This document shows positions 1 to 11,204 of a stretch of DNA of 64,000 nucleotides, one piece after another (the first letter of the stretch is position 1; each line of letters starts with the position of its first letter). Source of the DNA: Macrocystis pyrifera (taxonomy: Eukaryota; Sar; Phaeophyceae; Laminariales; Laminariaceae); the NCBI GenBank assembly GCA_031763025.1, contig JASSKH010000002.1, positions 19,162,168-19,226,167 on the forward strand. The letters are read 5' to 3'. Position numbers and translations under genes: made by a program. The notes beneath the pieces were generated by a model. It was given only the letters and a program-made list of their open reading frames with translations. It had not been told where the DNA came from and searched no databases.

Positions 1-210
1 GAGGCCGACTGCAATCCCTTGTTTTTTAGAGCCAGCTCAGCAACGTTCAATGCCCCGAGCCCCACAACGGTGCTTGGCCGGGATCGAAACATGCGCCGTA
101 ATTTACCCACGACCCCCTTGCTTGCCCCGCGGCCGAAAGTGCGAGTAAGAACCCTCGGCCGCCGGAGAGCCGCATGCCAAAAAAAAAAAGAGTGCATCTT
201 ATACATATAT
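1..210 (+). repeat. Tail end of a TAC-core array unit
   Basis: This is the last module of the array unit. It has a GC-rich block with the words gccagctcagc and ggccgggatc, then an A-run, then gtgcatcttatacat just before the next unit. The same module recurs at about 2,930-3,115, 6,930-7,156 and 55,340-55,560 on the plus strand, and at 43,640-43,860 and 45,420-45,640 on the minus strand. Short frames through it differ in length and reading between copies, so I do not call a gene. Confidence 0.75.
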
Positions 211-3115
211 ACAAGGTTCCCCTTCGGGGTGTAGGTAACGTGAAATCTCGGGGGCGTCGCAAGGCTAAAAGGGAGTCACAGTCAACACATATAGCCGTTC
301 TTGGCGGAAACGTGAGACAGGGGTTAGCGTATTGCTCTAAGGGAAGAGTAATAATAGTAGTCAGCAGGAACGGAGTACTACTCTTTCTGTGGTGAACACT
401 ACACTACTACATGCACGCGGTGCCATGGGTTGACTACCATACCGTTACAATACATCACTACCACGACCAAGCGGATGTAGTACTGGTAGAGGCAGCATGC
501 ACTCTACAAAATACTACCCGATACACTATACTCCTACGACTACTAACTATACTATTTAATAGTGAATACTACTTCTAGAGCTTGACCAATCGCTCATACA
601 CTAGACAACCTCACAGTAGACAGAGGTCAAATAATCACGCAGTACCATGGGTTGGGGCCATGGCTGCTATACGGTTACACTATACACCATTGCCAGTAAT
701 ACGTAAATGCAGTACAGGTAAAAGCAACATGAATAAATACTACCTGGTACAGTACTATCTACTACGAGTACTACCATTGCTACTATAGTAATAACTTTCA
801 TACAACGGCAACGTAGCATGCAAGCGGTACCATGGGTTGGGGGCATGACTACTATATTGTTACTCTTCTTAACATACGCCACTACCTCTACTACGCAGAT
901 AGATGTACTGTATTAAAGGTAGAAGCAGCTTGCACGCTACAAAATACTATACTACTACGACTTCTGTTAATATTAAGATTTGGTAAATGCACACAGGCTA
1001 CGTATTATATACGGTTGGGGGCATCTGCTACTGGTGTTGGCCAGGTAGAAGCAGCATGCAGACGGCAACAGCCGCAATAGCGGACGCCACAACGGCTACG
1101 ACTATTGCTATTACTTAGAGTACAGGTACTACTACTGCTATTGGACAGGCATTTATAGAAGCAGCATGCACTCGGTACCACATCGGCTACTATTAATACT
1201 ACAACTACAACTATTATATACTACACTATCAAAAACTTCAGTACTTCAGAGTTATATACCTGCGTACCTGGTATCAAACACAGCGTCAGTAATGCAGAAA
1301 TGCCAAAAAAACAAAAACATCACTATCAATGTTAGTTGGAAGCAGCTTCTCTGTGTTTATGTACAGGTATACGTACGGTTAGGGCACGATGAAAGAGTTG
1401 TCTGCTTCTATTTGTTGTCATGAAACAAATCTAATGACCGTCAAATAAGTACTCACGGCAGCAGCATTTGACTCGTGGCAACAGCAGTAGAACTCTAACA
1501 TCACTATTAACGTCAATAGGCAGCAACCGGTCTACATACGACGGAAGACATGATGAACAAAATATGTGCACTTGTCATGAAATGTTTCTCTCTTCGTTTA
1601 AATTAATGACTGTCAAAAGCAGTGAAAAAATATAATATGCTCATCATCATGGTTACAGCAGCAGACTCGCGGCAACGACAGCACTACCATACCTACTATT
1701 ACCAATATACTACTACTACTGCTGCTATTAAATTCTACTGCTACTACTACTATTAATACAACTACTGCTACTACTACTACTACTATCAGTACTACTACTG
1801 CTACTAATACTATTAATACTACTGCTGGTACTATTAATACTACTATTGCTACTACTACTATTCAATACTACTACGCGTATTGGTACTACGTACTACTATT
1901 AATGCTACGTACTACTATACTGCTACTATTAACGCTACTCCTAGTAATACCACTACTACTCTACTACTCTACTACTCTACTACTATTAACACACCACTAC
2001 TACTATACTACTACAACAACTACTACTATGCAGATGCACACCGAGACAGGTAGGGTAGAGGGAGACGGGCGGCAGAATGAGCCTGGCTCTGTGGCTCTTG
2101 CCCGCAGGTGCGATAACCTGCTGCTGAGAGCGTACGACTGGACAACTCGCTAGGTATGATACCTACATATACAGTAGATATCTGTCGGTGCCAATTTACC
2201 CCTGGTCGACGGACCGAGGGGGGCAGTTTTGTGGTCACGTACGTGCTCGGTGTGAGGTGTGTGGTCACGTACGTGCTCGGTGTAAGGTGTGTGGTGTACG
2301 TCAAAGGGCTAGGCGAAACATATATGACTCTCGATACTGGACAGGCGTGTTCTGGTGTTGTACCTGCTGGTTGATAAAAAACAAAACGGGAAAAAGGCGG
2401 GGGATTTCAAAACTGTAGAGCTTTGAGATTTCCAACACAGACAAAATTCCTTGTTTTTGGAAGTGCACAAGGCTCGCCGTATCCGCAGTCGGGCAGTGTG
2501 GGATTTACGCGGTGTCGCACCGACACAGGAGGCAGTACGGCGAGACGGGAGGCAGTATGGGCCTGGCTCTATGGCTCTTGCCCGTTGCCATGCCTGCTGC
2601 AGAGAGCGAGCGACTGGACAACTCGCTAGATGTGACAACAACACCTAGATACCTGGTGCCAGTGTTTCCCAGGTATAGGCGGGACGGAGGGAGGCAGTTT
2701 TGTGGTCACGAACGTGCTCGGTGTTAGGTGTACACCACCCGTCGAAGGGCTTGGTGCAACAGATACGACGGTCGCCAGATGTGTACTGCTGTTGCTGCTG
2801 TATGTCACCTGCTGCTGCTACTGCTACTTTTTCTGCTGAGGTTGAAAACATATGTACCGCAGAGGGGGCTCGAAAATTGTTTTGGGGTGGCGGGTTATTT
2901 ACTATGGACTTAAGTGGGGTTTTTCATGTCACCTACTCGGCTCGGCGAGGCGGAAAGCAATCCCTTGTTTTTTGGATCCAGCTCAGCGACGTTCAATGCC
3001 CCGAGCACCGCCACGGTGCTTGGCCGGGATCCAAGCATGCGTCGTAATGTACCCACGGCCGCCGGAAAGCAACATGCCAAAAAAAAAGAGTGCATCTTAT
3101 ACATTTAACCTATAT
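211..3115 (+). repeat. TAC-core array unit 1 (about 2.9 kb)
   Basis: First complete unit of a tandem array, measured from one acaaggttcc start motif to the next. The order of modules is: a start block (ttcggggtgtaggtaacgtg, then a GC-rich stretch); several blocks with repeated ccatgggttg and gtagaagcagcatgc words; a TAC triplet core near 1,685-2,033; two similar blocks containing gtggtcacgtacgtgctcgg; and the tail module. Inside it, a 30-bp piece is doubled near 2,231-2,290. No frame is conserved between units. Nothing here looks like a gene. Confidence 0.75.
1685..2033 (+). repeat. TAC/ACT triplet core of unit 1
   Basis: Dense imperfect run of TAC, ACT and ATT triplets. The same core sits in equivalent places at about 5,560-5,950, 44,755-45,000 (inverted) and 54,010-54,235. 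Leucine- or tyrosine-rich frames across these cores are a result of the triplet repeat. Confidence 0.85.
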
Positions 3116-3589
3116 ACAAGGTCCCCCTTCGGGATGTAGGTAACGTGAAATCCCGGGGGCGTCGCAGGGCGAAAGGGGAGTCACATGTAACACACGTATT
3201 GCTGTTCTTGGCGGAAACGTGAGCCATTGGTAAGCGTATTTCTCTAAGGAACGAGTAATACTAGTCAGCAGGAACGGAGTACTACTATTTCGATGGTGAT
3301 TACTATATTACATGCACGCGGTACCATGGGTTGACTACAAAACTTCTACTATACACACTGCCACTACTACGCAGATATAATACAGGTAGAAGCAGCATGC
3401 ACTCTACAAAATACTGTTAATACCTGGTACGCTACTACTACGACTACTAACTAATATTAATAACTATACTACCAGGTACTACTGCTAGAGCATGACCAAT
3501 CGCTCATGCTATATACAGACAGCCTCATGTAAACAGAGAGGTCAAGTAACCATGCGTTACCATGGGTTGGGGCATGACTACTATACTGT

Positions 3590-5090
3590 TAGGGGTGGGA
3601 ATGGATTCGTTTTAATACGTAAAAAAAAACAAAGGATGTCGCATGGTCGTTACCGGGGGGAAAAAACTTTAGGAAATTAACCAATCCGTGATAGGGAAAA
3701 AAAAGTTTGCCACCAAAAAATCCGTTCTAGGATGCTGCCTCTCAAAAATAAAATAAAAAGCAGTGCCGGCATCGATGTTGTGGCGTTGAGGTGTAGCTGG
3801 AAAAAAGTCAGCCGTGCTTTTTGCACGACACGTGCTGCAGGACAGCACACAACCAAGCCCAGAGGGTAGAGTAGCAGCGTAGACACGGTCGCGCGAGCGT
3901 GAACGAATCACACGTTCCTGGGGAGGCCTTGGGATATGCGACCGGCAGCACGAGAAAGCTGCCCCCCCCCTGAAACACATCTTGCACAGATCAAGTCGCA
4001 GTATGCGGTCCTGTTTTACTGCTGTTGGACACGTGTAAACAAGAACATACCTCGTACCTACACAGAGCATCGACGCTCGGCTGCGTGTTGCTATACTGAA
4101 CTTCGCCGAGACCGGGAGTTCGACGGCGCTGCCTGCACCTCCGTGGCAGCGCGCCCCACTTCTAGCTCACGAGCAAGTTGTTGCTGTGCGTGCAGCTAGG
4201 CTGGAGCCTTGCGGCCAAGGCTGCATTCACCACGCGCCTGAAATCTGCATGCTGCTGCTGTATGTACTCGTACGTACCCATCGCTCTGTCCGGAAATGTA
4301 AAGAATAGCGTATTTTCACATATATTATTAAACCATTCCTGTATGTCCGGACAGGGTGGTACGGTAGAGTATTTTTACTCGATCGTTTCTTAAAGTGAGA
4401 CAACAATAATAATGCGTTCACATCTGAATGCTAGGGTTAACTCGCTTCCTGCTGTATCAAGGCCCGACCACAGATGGTCTTCGCTGCTGCGATGACACCG
4501 GATGTGACGGTGATCGCTCGGCGTGCGGCCGCGTTCATGTCTGGCACTGTTTGCCCGATACCATGAAGACTGGACGTCCTTTGTTTTCATCTCGGGATAT
4601 TTTTTGTCGAATTTCCCATCAACAATTGACTCTTCAAAAGAGGGTCAACTCGTGCAACGGATTTCATGTCGGCTACTTGTCGGATTCAGGCGCGGATTGC
4701 ATTGCTGTGTGCGCAAAGTCGTTTCGCATCGATTGACTGGTTTAGATTTTCGAGTATAGTCAAATGGACAGAAAGATACGAATGCAAGCTGTATAATCGA
4801 GTTTTCCCGCGTATTTCCACAAAAAATTAACGGAGAAAACATCTGCAGATCAAAACACAACGAGTCGGTCAATCATTCTCCATCGATGGGAGGTGTCTGT
4901 CGAACTTTATCATCCAATTCGTTTCCCGTGTCGGGAAATCAGGTGCTCGGTGCCACACTTGAATGTATTCTAAAACCAAGTAAATAGGGTGATGCCACAC
5001 TATTTTCAAAAATTGTCGATTTTTATTGAACGGATTCTCGAATAGACTGGACATTTTTTTACGTCTAAAACGAGTTCATTTCCATGCGTA
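3590..5090. mobile_element. 1,501-bp non-autonomous TIR element, copy 1
   Basis: Exact borders come from the 5-bp target duplication actgt (3,585-3,589 and 5,091-5,095) and from the undisturbed sequence in sister array units (e.g. about 48,330), which reads straight through as tatactgttacac. The ends are imperfect inverted repeats of about 30 bp: the left begins taggggtgggaatgg and the right, on the other strand, tacgcatggaaatga; both continue into cgtttta. A second copy in opposite orientation lies at 18,853-20,353 and is also exactly 1,501 bp. There is no long open frame, so it must be moved in trans. TAGGG-type ends suggest the hAT group, but a 5-bp target site is unusual there (most hAT elements use 8 bp). 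Confidence 0.85.
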
Positions 5091-5559
5091 ACTGTTACAC
5101 TATACACCACTGCCAGTGATACGTAGACGCAGTACAAGTAGAAGCAGCATGGATGAATACTTCCAGGTACACTACTACTTTACTACAAATATTTGGAGTT
5201 TCACAGGCTACGCATTATATACCTGGTACGGTTGGGGGCATCTACTGCTATTGGCCAGGTAGAAGAACAGCATGCAGACGGCAACAACAGCAATAGCGGA
5301 CACCAAAACGACTACGACTATAGCTACTAGTTATAGCACAAGCTCCTACTGCTAATGGACAGGCATTATTAGAAGCATCATGCACTCGATACCATGGACT
5401 ACTCTTAATATGAATACTACAACTACAGCTATTATATTACTCTGTACCAAAAGGCCGTTTTTTTCGGAATAGTTCACTTTTGTCGTTCGGTCGCGGGTCT
5501 TTCTCGTGCTTCCTGCTCCGTGTCCAGCAGGGGGGCGGCGTGGACAGTACGGTGCAAGC

Positions 5560-5950
5560 GTTGACCTGCTACTACTATTACGACTACTACTACTATTTCT
5601 CCTGCTCCAACTATTACTACCACTATTATTGTTTCTGCTGCTACTACTACTACTACTACTACTACTACTATTACTGCTACTACTTGTATTAATACTACAA
5701 ATACTATTAGTACTACTGCACTGCTACTACCACCTATTTCTCCTACTCCAACTAACACTACCGCTACTACTACTACTACTACTAATACTACTATTACTAC
5801 TGCTGCTGCTACTACTACTCCTGTTACTAGTGCCACTACTACTAGTACCACAGTATACTGCTACTGCTGCTGCTACTTCTACTACTACTCCGCCTACTGC
5901 TGTTACTACTAATATTATGTACTCTCACTATACTACAACAACTACTACTA
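5560..5950 (+). repeat. TAC triplet core of unit 2
   Basis: Triplet run with long uninterrupted TAC stretches around 5,640-5,680. The 125-157-residue poly-Leu and poly-Val frames across it on both strands are artefacts of the triplet. Confidence 0.85.
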
Positions 5951-7156
5951 TGCCAGATGCACACCGAGACGGGTGGTAAAGGGAGACGGGCGCCAGAATA
6001 AACCTGGCTCTGTGGCTCTTGCCCGCTTCAATTACCTGTTGCTGAGAGCGTTCGACTGGACAAGTCGTTAAGTATGATACCTACATACACAGTAGATACC
6101 TTCTACCTATTCCCCCCACGTAGGGGGGCCGAGGGAGTCAGTTTTGTTGTCACGTACGTGCTCGGTGTAAGGTGTGTGGTGTATGTCAAAAGGGTAGGTG
6201 AATCATACATCACGCTCGACAGACGTTTACTGCTGCTGCTGTATCTACTACTGCTTCTTGCTGCTGCTGAGGTTGATAAAAGCCAAAACTTGACAAGCGG
6301 GCGATTTTGAAGTTGTTCATGTTTTCAACCCAGAGAAAATTCAGCGGAGAAAATGCTTCGTTGTTGAAAGTGCACACATCTCGTCGTATCATACGGGAAA
6401 TTTAGTACAAGTAGAGTATCCAGCCAGTCGGGCAGTGTGGGTCATCCCCGGTGCCACACACCGAGGCAGTTTAGCGCGACCGGAGGCAGAATGCACTTGG
6501 CTCGGTGACTTTTGCCCGTTGCGATTATCTGCTGCTGTGAGCTTGCGACTGGACAACTACAGTAGCTAGATGACACCAATAGCTGATACCAAAAAATATC
6601 CCAGGTGGACGGACCGATGTGGTCGCGAACGTGTTCCGTGTTGGGTGTACACCCGTCAAAAGGCTTGGTGTAACAGATATAACAGCCGACAGATGTGTAC
6701 TGCATTTTCTGCTGTATGTCCGCCGCTGCTGCGTTTTATTTTATTTTGTTTTTATTTTATCCTCCGGCGGATTGGTAAAAAGAACGCTCACGCTCACTAC
6801 GCTTGCACGTTCCAATCTGTTGCTGCTACTTCTGCTGAGGTTGAAAACATATGTACAGCAGAAGGAGTGGGGTGGCGGGTGGCGGGCTTTTTACGAAACA
6901 CCCAAAAAAAGTGTGGGGTTTTCCGTGTCACCTACTCGGCTCGGCGAGGCGGAAAACAATCCCTTGTTGTTTAGAGCCAACTCAGCGACGTTCAATACCC
7001 CCAGCACCGCCACGGTGCTCGGTCGGGATCCAGACATGCGTCGTAATGTACCCACGGCCCCCTTGCTTGCCCCGCAGCCGAAAGCGCGAGAAAGAACCCT
7101 CGACCGCCGGAGAGCAGCATGCCTAAAAAAAAAAAGTGCATCTTATACATATACAT

Positions 7157-8510
7157 AAAAGGTTCCCCTTCGGGATGTGGTTAACGTGAAATCCCGGGGG
7201 TTTGCAAGGCAAAAAGGGAGTCATAGGTAACACCCGTATTATAGCTGTTCTTGGCGGAAACGGGGGCCATGGGTTAGCGTATTGCTCGAAGGAAAGGGTA
7301 ATATACTAGTACAGTAGTAGTCGGCAATAACTGAGTTTTACTCTTTCTGTGGTGGATACTACACTACTATATGCACGCGGTACCATTGATCGACTACTAT
7401 ACCGTCACTATACGCCACTACCACTACTAAGATGTAGTACAGGTAGAAGCAGCATGCACTCTACATAATACTACCTGGTACACTTCTACTACGACTACCA
7501 CGTACTAACTATATATACTACTAAGATGTACTGCTGCTGATCAAACGCTCATACGATAAACAGACATCCTCGTGGTAAACAGAGAGGTCAGATAACCACG
7601 CGGTACCATGGGTTTCGGCATGACTTCTGTATTGTTACTATACACCACCACCGGTACTAGTACCGGCGTCCCCGGTGGCTTGGTAGATAGTCCGCGAGCC
7701 TATCAAGACCAATTTCGTGGGTTCGAGTCTCACCGAGTGCATGCTCGTAGGCACTTTTTCTTGCATAAAATTGATTAGCGGAAAGCGCGAGAGCGTGAGT
7801 TAACTGTACATTCGATGAAAACGACGAGCAGTCGGAATGCTGAACCATATGCGCGATCAAAAATTAAAGGCGCGTACCGGGGGGGAAAAGGGACGACACC
7901 TGTGACCACGGCTTGTCCAGAAGATCGCTGAGGGTAAAACATCCTACGAGTTAGGCTGGAAAGTAAAAGTGATGATTGAAAAAACAAAACAACAAACAAA
8001 AGATAGGTGCAGTACAGGTAGAAGCAGCATGAATAAGTACTACTAAAACTTCCATACAACGGCGACGTAGCATGCAAGCGATAACTTAATGTACACCACT
8101 ACCACTACCACGCAGATTGATGTACTGTTACGTGTACTAAAGGTAGAAGCTGCATGCACGTTACAAACTGCCTGGTAGTACGTATACTACTACAACTACT
8201 ATATATAATAGTGATTCAGTAAATGTACAGGCTACGTATGTTATATGGCTGAGGGCTCTACTGCTATTGGTCAGGTAGAAGCGGCATGCAGAGGTAGACG
8301 GACCGAGGAAGCCAGTTTTGTTGTCACGTACGTGCTCGGTGTGAGTTGTATAGTGTTCGTCAAAGGGCTAGGTGACGCATATATGACGCTCGACCGGCGT
8401 GCATGTTGCTGCTGTATCTGCTGCTGATGATAATGCTGCTGCTGCTGAGGTTTATCAAAAACGGTTGATTCCAAAATATTATTGAGATTTTTTACGCAGA
8501 GAAAATTCTC
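7157..8510 (+). repeat. Partial array unit 3 with a SINE inside
   Basis: It starts with the same start motif as units 1 and 2 and follows them to about 7,650. It is then interrupted by a tRNA-related SINE, and resumes with the later blocks, including gtcacgtacgtgctcgg near 8,322. The triplet core is missing, and array similarity fades near 8,510. Confidence 0.65.
7661..7985 (+). mobile_element. tRNA-related SINE, copy S1
   Basis: The head has a box-A-like ggtggcttggtag and, about 40 bp on, a box-B-like gtgggttcgagtctc, both typical internal RNA polymerase III promoter parts. A conserved body follows (gcggaaagcgcgagagcgtgag, gaatgctgaac, ccacggcttgtccagaag). Sister copies lie at 42,591, 50,961, 53,440 (minus) and, more diverged, 62,750 (minus). 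The 7-bp acceptor stem expected of a tRNA cannot be formed, so this is a SINE head and not a tRNA gene. Confidence 0.7.
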
Positions 8511-8559
8511 GTGCTCGTGCGGGATTGATTATTGTTGACTGCTCGCCACGACTCGCGAG

Positions 8560-9200
8560 CTCACGGGTACGTTTCCAAGCCTATCGTACCGAAACAAAAG
8601 TACACGAGACCACGATCACTCGATTGCACGACCTGGTGAGCACTGTACACACGTACTATACGAACACTGCTGTTGTACTGCTGCTGCTGTTGTAGTGCGA
8701 ACCGTGGCTGTTCGTTGCCTTGGAAATACGGAGGAAGTGTGAGTTCGTACGAATCGTCGTCCTGCCCCTGCGCAGCATCCAATTGATTGCACCTTTCTGG
8801 AGATTATGTATGTGTTCGTTCGTACTTCCAAGGTGGACAGGAATCACGGCCCACACACGCACACACGCAAAATGCGCTATCCGTGGCCGTCACAAAAGCG
8901 AGAGCTTGATGAACGACTGTTGCTGTACCGTGACTGGCTCCGTAGAGAGCTCGAGGGACTGTGTGATCAGACATGATACAGCAGCAGCAGACAGTGGCAG
9001 ACTAAAATCTTCGAAATTGTGGGGTCTCCATTGTCCTGCTTGGCTCTAGCAGGTCGGAATGATTCCCCGTAAGTATTTGCCAGAATTCTCGACTTCGGAG
9101 GCCCAGAGCACGCGCCACGGACCTCAGCCGGGGCTTGCATTTGCGCCGTGGTGTACACTCGGGCTCCCTGTGCGCAATATGGTATGGCATCATCTCGTAT
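8560..9200 (+). repeat. Dispersed repeat block, inverted copy at 46.4-47.1 kb
   Basis: About 640 bp shared with 46,430-47,060 in reverse orientation. Marker words are ggcccacacacg, cgctatccgtgg and gcccagagcacgcgcc. A shorter related piece occurs near 57,450-57,560. No protein-like frame is conserved between copies. Confidence 0.65.
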
Positions 9201-9499
9201 CCTGTTTTATCATCTTATACTTCCTCTGTCCCATAAGTCTGGGGAGTTATGTTTGTACGAGCCCTTAACGGTGTCGGATGTCTTGGGCGATAATATTTTT
9301 GAAATCTTGAGCGTTTTTCGGGTTGAAACACATTTTTTTTTTTTTCTTGCGCACTACCCTGCATGTGCTAGCGGCTAACAAAAAAGTAGTCAGGCCAAAA
9401 ATGGCCGTATTTTGACCACTTTCCACTGGGGGGGGGGGGGGGCGCTATAAAAAAACACTAATAACCCCCAAGAATTATCGCCAACCCTAAACCTAACCC

Positions 9500-9860
9500 C
9501 CCTCTACTTAACGATCCATGTCGCATCTCCCCATACTAAAACCAGTATAATAGTGAACCCACACTAAAAATAAGACACTTGGGGGTCCCACACTAAAACC
9601 AAGACGCTTGGGGGTCCCACACTAAAACCAATACACTTGGGGGGCAAACCAAACAACACTAGGCCACCCCCTCTACTCAACGCTCCAACTCAACGATCCA
9701 TGTCGCGTCCCCCCATACTGAAACCAGTATAATAGCGTCCCCACACTAAAACCAGTACACTTGGGCGTTCCACACTAAAACCAATACACTTGGGTGTCCC
9801 ACACTAAAACAAGACACTTGGGGGTCCCTCACTAAAACCAAGACACTTGGGGGTCCCCAG
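9500..9860 (+). repeat. Minisatellite inside the mariner element
   Basis: Repeats of about 29-31 bp built on cacactaaaaccaagacac followed by ttgggggtccc, at least eight copies. There is also a larger duplication of about 186 bp, marked by aacgatccatgtcgc near 9,509 and 9,695. Confidence 0.8.
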
Positions 9861-9874
9861 GGGAAAACAAACGA

Positions 9875-10150
9875 TTAGTTGTCCTCGCTATCACTGGGAC
9901 TCGATGCCAGCCACGCCCCAACCTTTGATGGAGTAAGCAGCGACGGCCGCCCTTTCCTTTCCTTGCTAGAAAGGTCGACCGACTCGTTAGCGTTGATCTG
10001 GCTCTTAACGGTTTGCCACAACTTCGTCGGGTACCGGGGACCAACGCCGTACTTTTCGCAGATCGGGGCCATCGAGCCCTTGGGCACCCGCACCTTGCCC
10101 GGCGGAATAGCTAGCGCAACCTCCACCGCGATAGCAATGCGGCGGCCCAC
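9875..10150 (-). pseudogene. N-terminal fragment of a mariner-like transposase (helix-turn-helix)
   Basis: A 91-codon frame lies inside the mariner ends and reads on the minus strand. After about residue 30 it carries ICEKYGVGPRYPTKLWQTVK, the spacing of a DNA-binding helix-turn-helix, followed by KGRPSLLTPSKV. The latter resembles the linker after the first HTH in transposases of this group. The frame begins without an ATG (GTG at 10,150) and stops before any DD(D/E) catalytic region, so it is a remnant. The location between TA-flanked TIRs supports the assignment. The family match is from memory of the motif style, not a search. Confidence 0.5.
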
Positions 10151-10677
10151 GGATAGCTCGCCGCCCTTGCAACGGGGGGGAGGGGGTACTTGGGGGCAAT
10201 TCCATGGTATTGTGTTGTCTGTGGGCTACGTCCAGGGGTGGTAAACACGAATTCTAAAAAAAAAAACTAAAGCAAAACTCAAATGAGCCAAAATGGGCAT
10301 ATTTTGGCTTCATTTTAGTATGGACAACCGGCTTCTTTTTTTTTTTTGCATCAGCTTCGTTGAGACTTCATCTTTCCAACGAACCTAACTACAGGATGAT
10401 CGGAAAAGTATAAGTGCACAAACAATTACACGCCCATAACTCCCCAGACTTATGGGACAGAGGAAGTATCATATATTACCCTTTGTTTCGTATCGTATCG
10501 TACCCTATTTTACTATGTCATAAACTTGTGGCACCAAGTTGTATTTTATTGTATGTTTATTCTATCGTGTCGTATGGCACCATATCGCACCCTACTTTGC
10601 CCTATAATATAATATCGTGTTTATTCTCTTTTTTGTCGTATCGTATCGTATGGTATCGTATCGTTTTGTCTTGACAG

Positions 10678-10794
10678 CTGAGCATCTTGAGAGACGATGG
10701 AGTGCCGATAGGCTTGTCCCTTCACGAGTGTATGCTCATGGCGGCTGTGTTCAGCGCAGCGGACGAGGTCGCCACCCTGTCCCTCATCAAGCAG
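10678..10794 (+). CDS. Internal exon of a host gene, possibly PPR-like
   Basis: Exactly 39 codons lie between an AG acceptor (tttgtcttgacag, ending 10,677) and a GT donor (aagcag|gtgggt at 10,795). The translation begins LSILRDDGVPIGLSLHECML and ends TLSLIKQ, with a balanced composition quite unlike the triplet frames around it. It joins in phase with the candidate exon at 13,199. Across the join, the run from GLSLHECML to RAEGAFMSFDT has the length and helix-turn-helix hydrophobic pattern of a pentatricopeptide repeat (about 35 residues; PPR proteins bind organellar RNA). That assignment is tentative from a single repeat. The upstream exons are not in sight: sequence before 9,218 is repeats. 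Confidence 0.5.
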
Positions 10795-11070
10795 GTGGGT
10801 TTTATCGCTGTCCTTGCTCTGTTAATGGTTGTTACCACTGTTTGGTAGCTGTTTTCGTGTTGCTATTTCCTGTTTTTTTTTGTTTTGCACTATTTTCCTA
10901 TTTATTTTCGATTGTCTGCTTCGCGCTCCTGTTCATCGCGTTCTCTTGTTTTGTTATGTTGTCCTTTTCTTTGTATTTTTTCATACTCGCACGGTATGTG
11001 ATATGTTGTATTTTTGATCATTTTATTACGCTCTTATATACCAGGTATTTCAGTACAGTAGTGGTCCCTA

Positions 11071-11204
11071 AGTAGTGCCGGTATTGGCGGATACCGGCAC
11101 TACTGCGGCAACAGGCATTACTTAGAACGATGCCTCAGTAGTGCCGTTACCGGCACTGCTGAGGTTTTGGAATTCCCTCAATAGTGCCGGTATCGGCGCT
11201 ACTG
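11071..11204. repeat. Three palindromes sharing AGTGCCG...CGGCACT
   Basis: The first is perfect: 14-bp arms (11,071-11,084 and 11,091-11,104) around a 6-nt loop, starting agtagtgccggtat. The second (11,133-11,164) has 14-bp arms with one mismatch around ttac. The third (about 11,178-11,204) is imperfect. All share the core tagtgccg/cggcacta. A fourth copy lies at 12,629-12,660. Confidence 0.8.

Larger units (their letters stand above)
3116..7156 (+). repeat. TAC-core array unit 2, split by a TIR element
   Basis: Second unit, with the same module order as unit 1. Its span of 4,041 bp includes a 1,501-bp transposon plus a duplicated 5-bp target, which leaves about 2,535 bp of unit sequence. 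Near 5,490-5,560 it also holds a fragment, in reverse orientation, of the block found at 47,340-47,540 and 57,145-57,310. Confidence 0.75.
9220..10466. mobile_element. Mariner-type element with Stowaway-like ends (1,247 bp)
   Basis: The ends are inverted repeats of about 32 bp starting cttcctctgtcccataag, and each is flanked by TA (9,218-9,219 and 10,467-10,468). TA target duplication is the hallmark of Tc1/mariner, and the end sequence closely resembles the plant Stowaway/mariner ends known in general as CTCCCTCCGTCCCA. The interior holds a poly-G run (9,428-9,442), a minisatellite and the start of a transposase-like frame on the minus strand. The catalytic half of a transposase is absent, so this copy is internally deleted and non-autonomous. 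Confidence 0.8.

Noticed and set aside
5474-5979. Open frames of 125-157 codons (poly-Val on minus, poly-Leu on plus)
   Set aside because: They follow the TAC triplet array on both strands, differ between array units and have no other protein features.
9483-9502. Telomere-like ccctaaacctaacccc
   Set aside because: Less than three imperfect telomere units, inside a mariner element next to a C-rich minisatellite; not a telomere.
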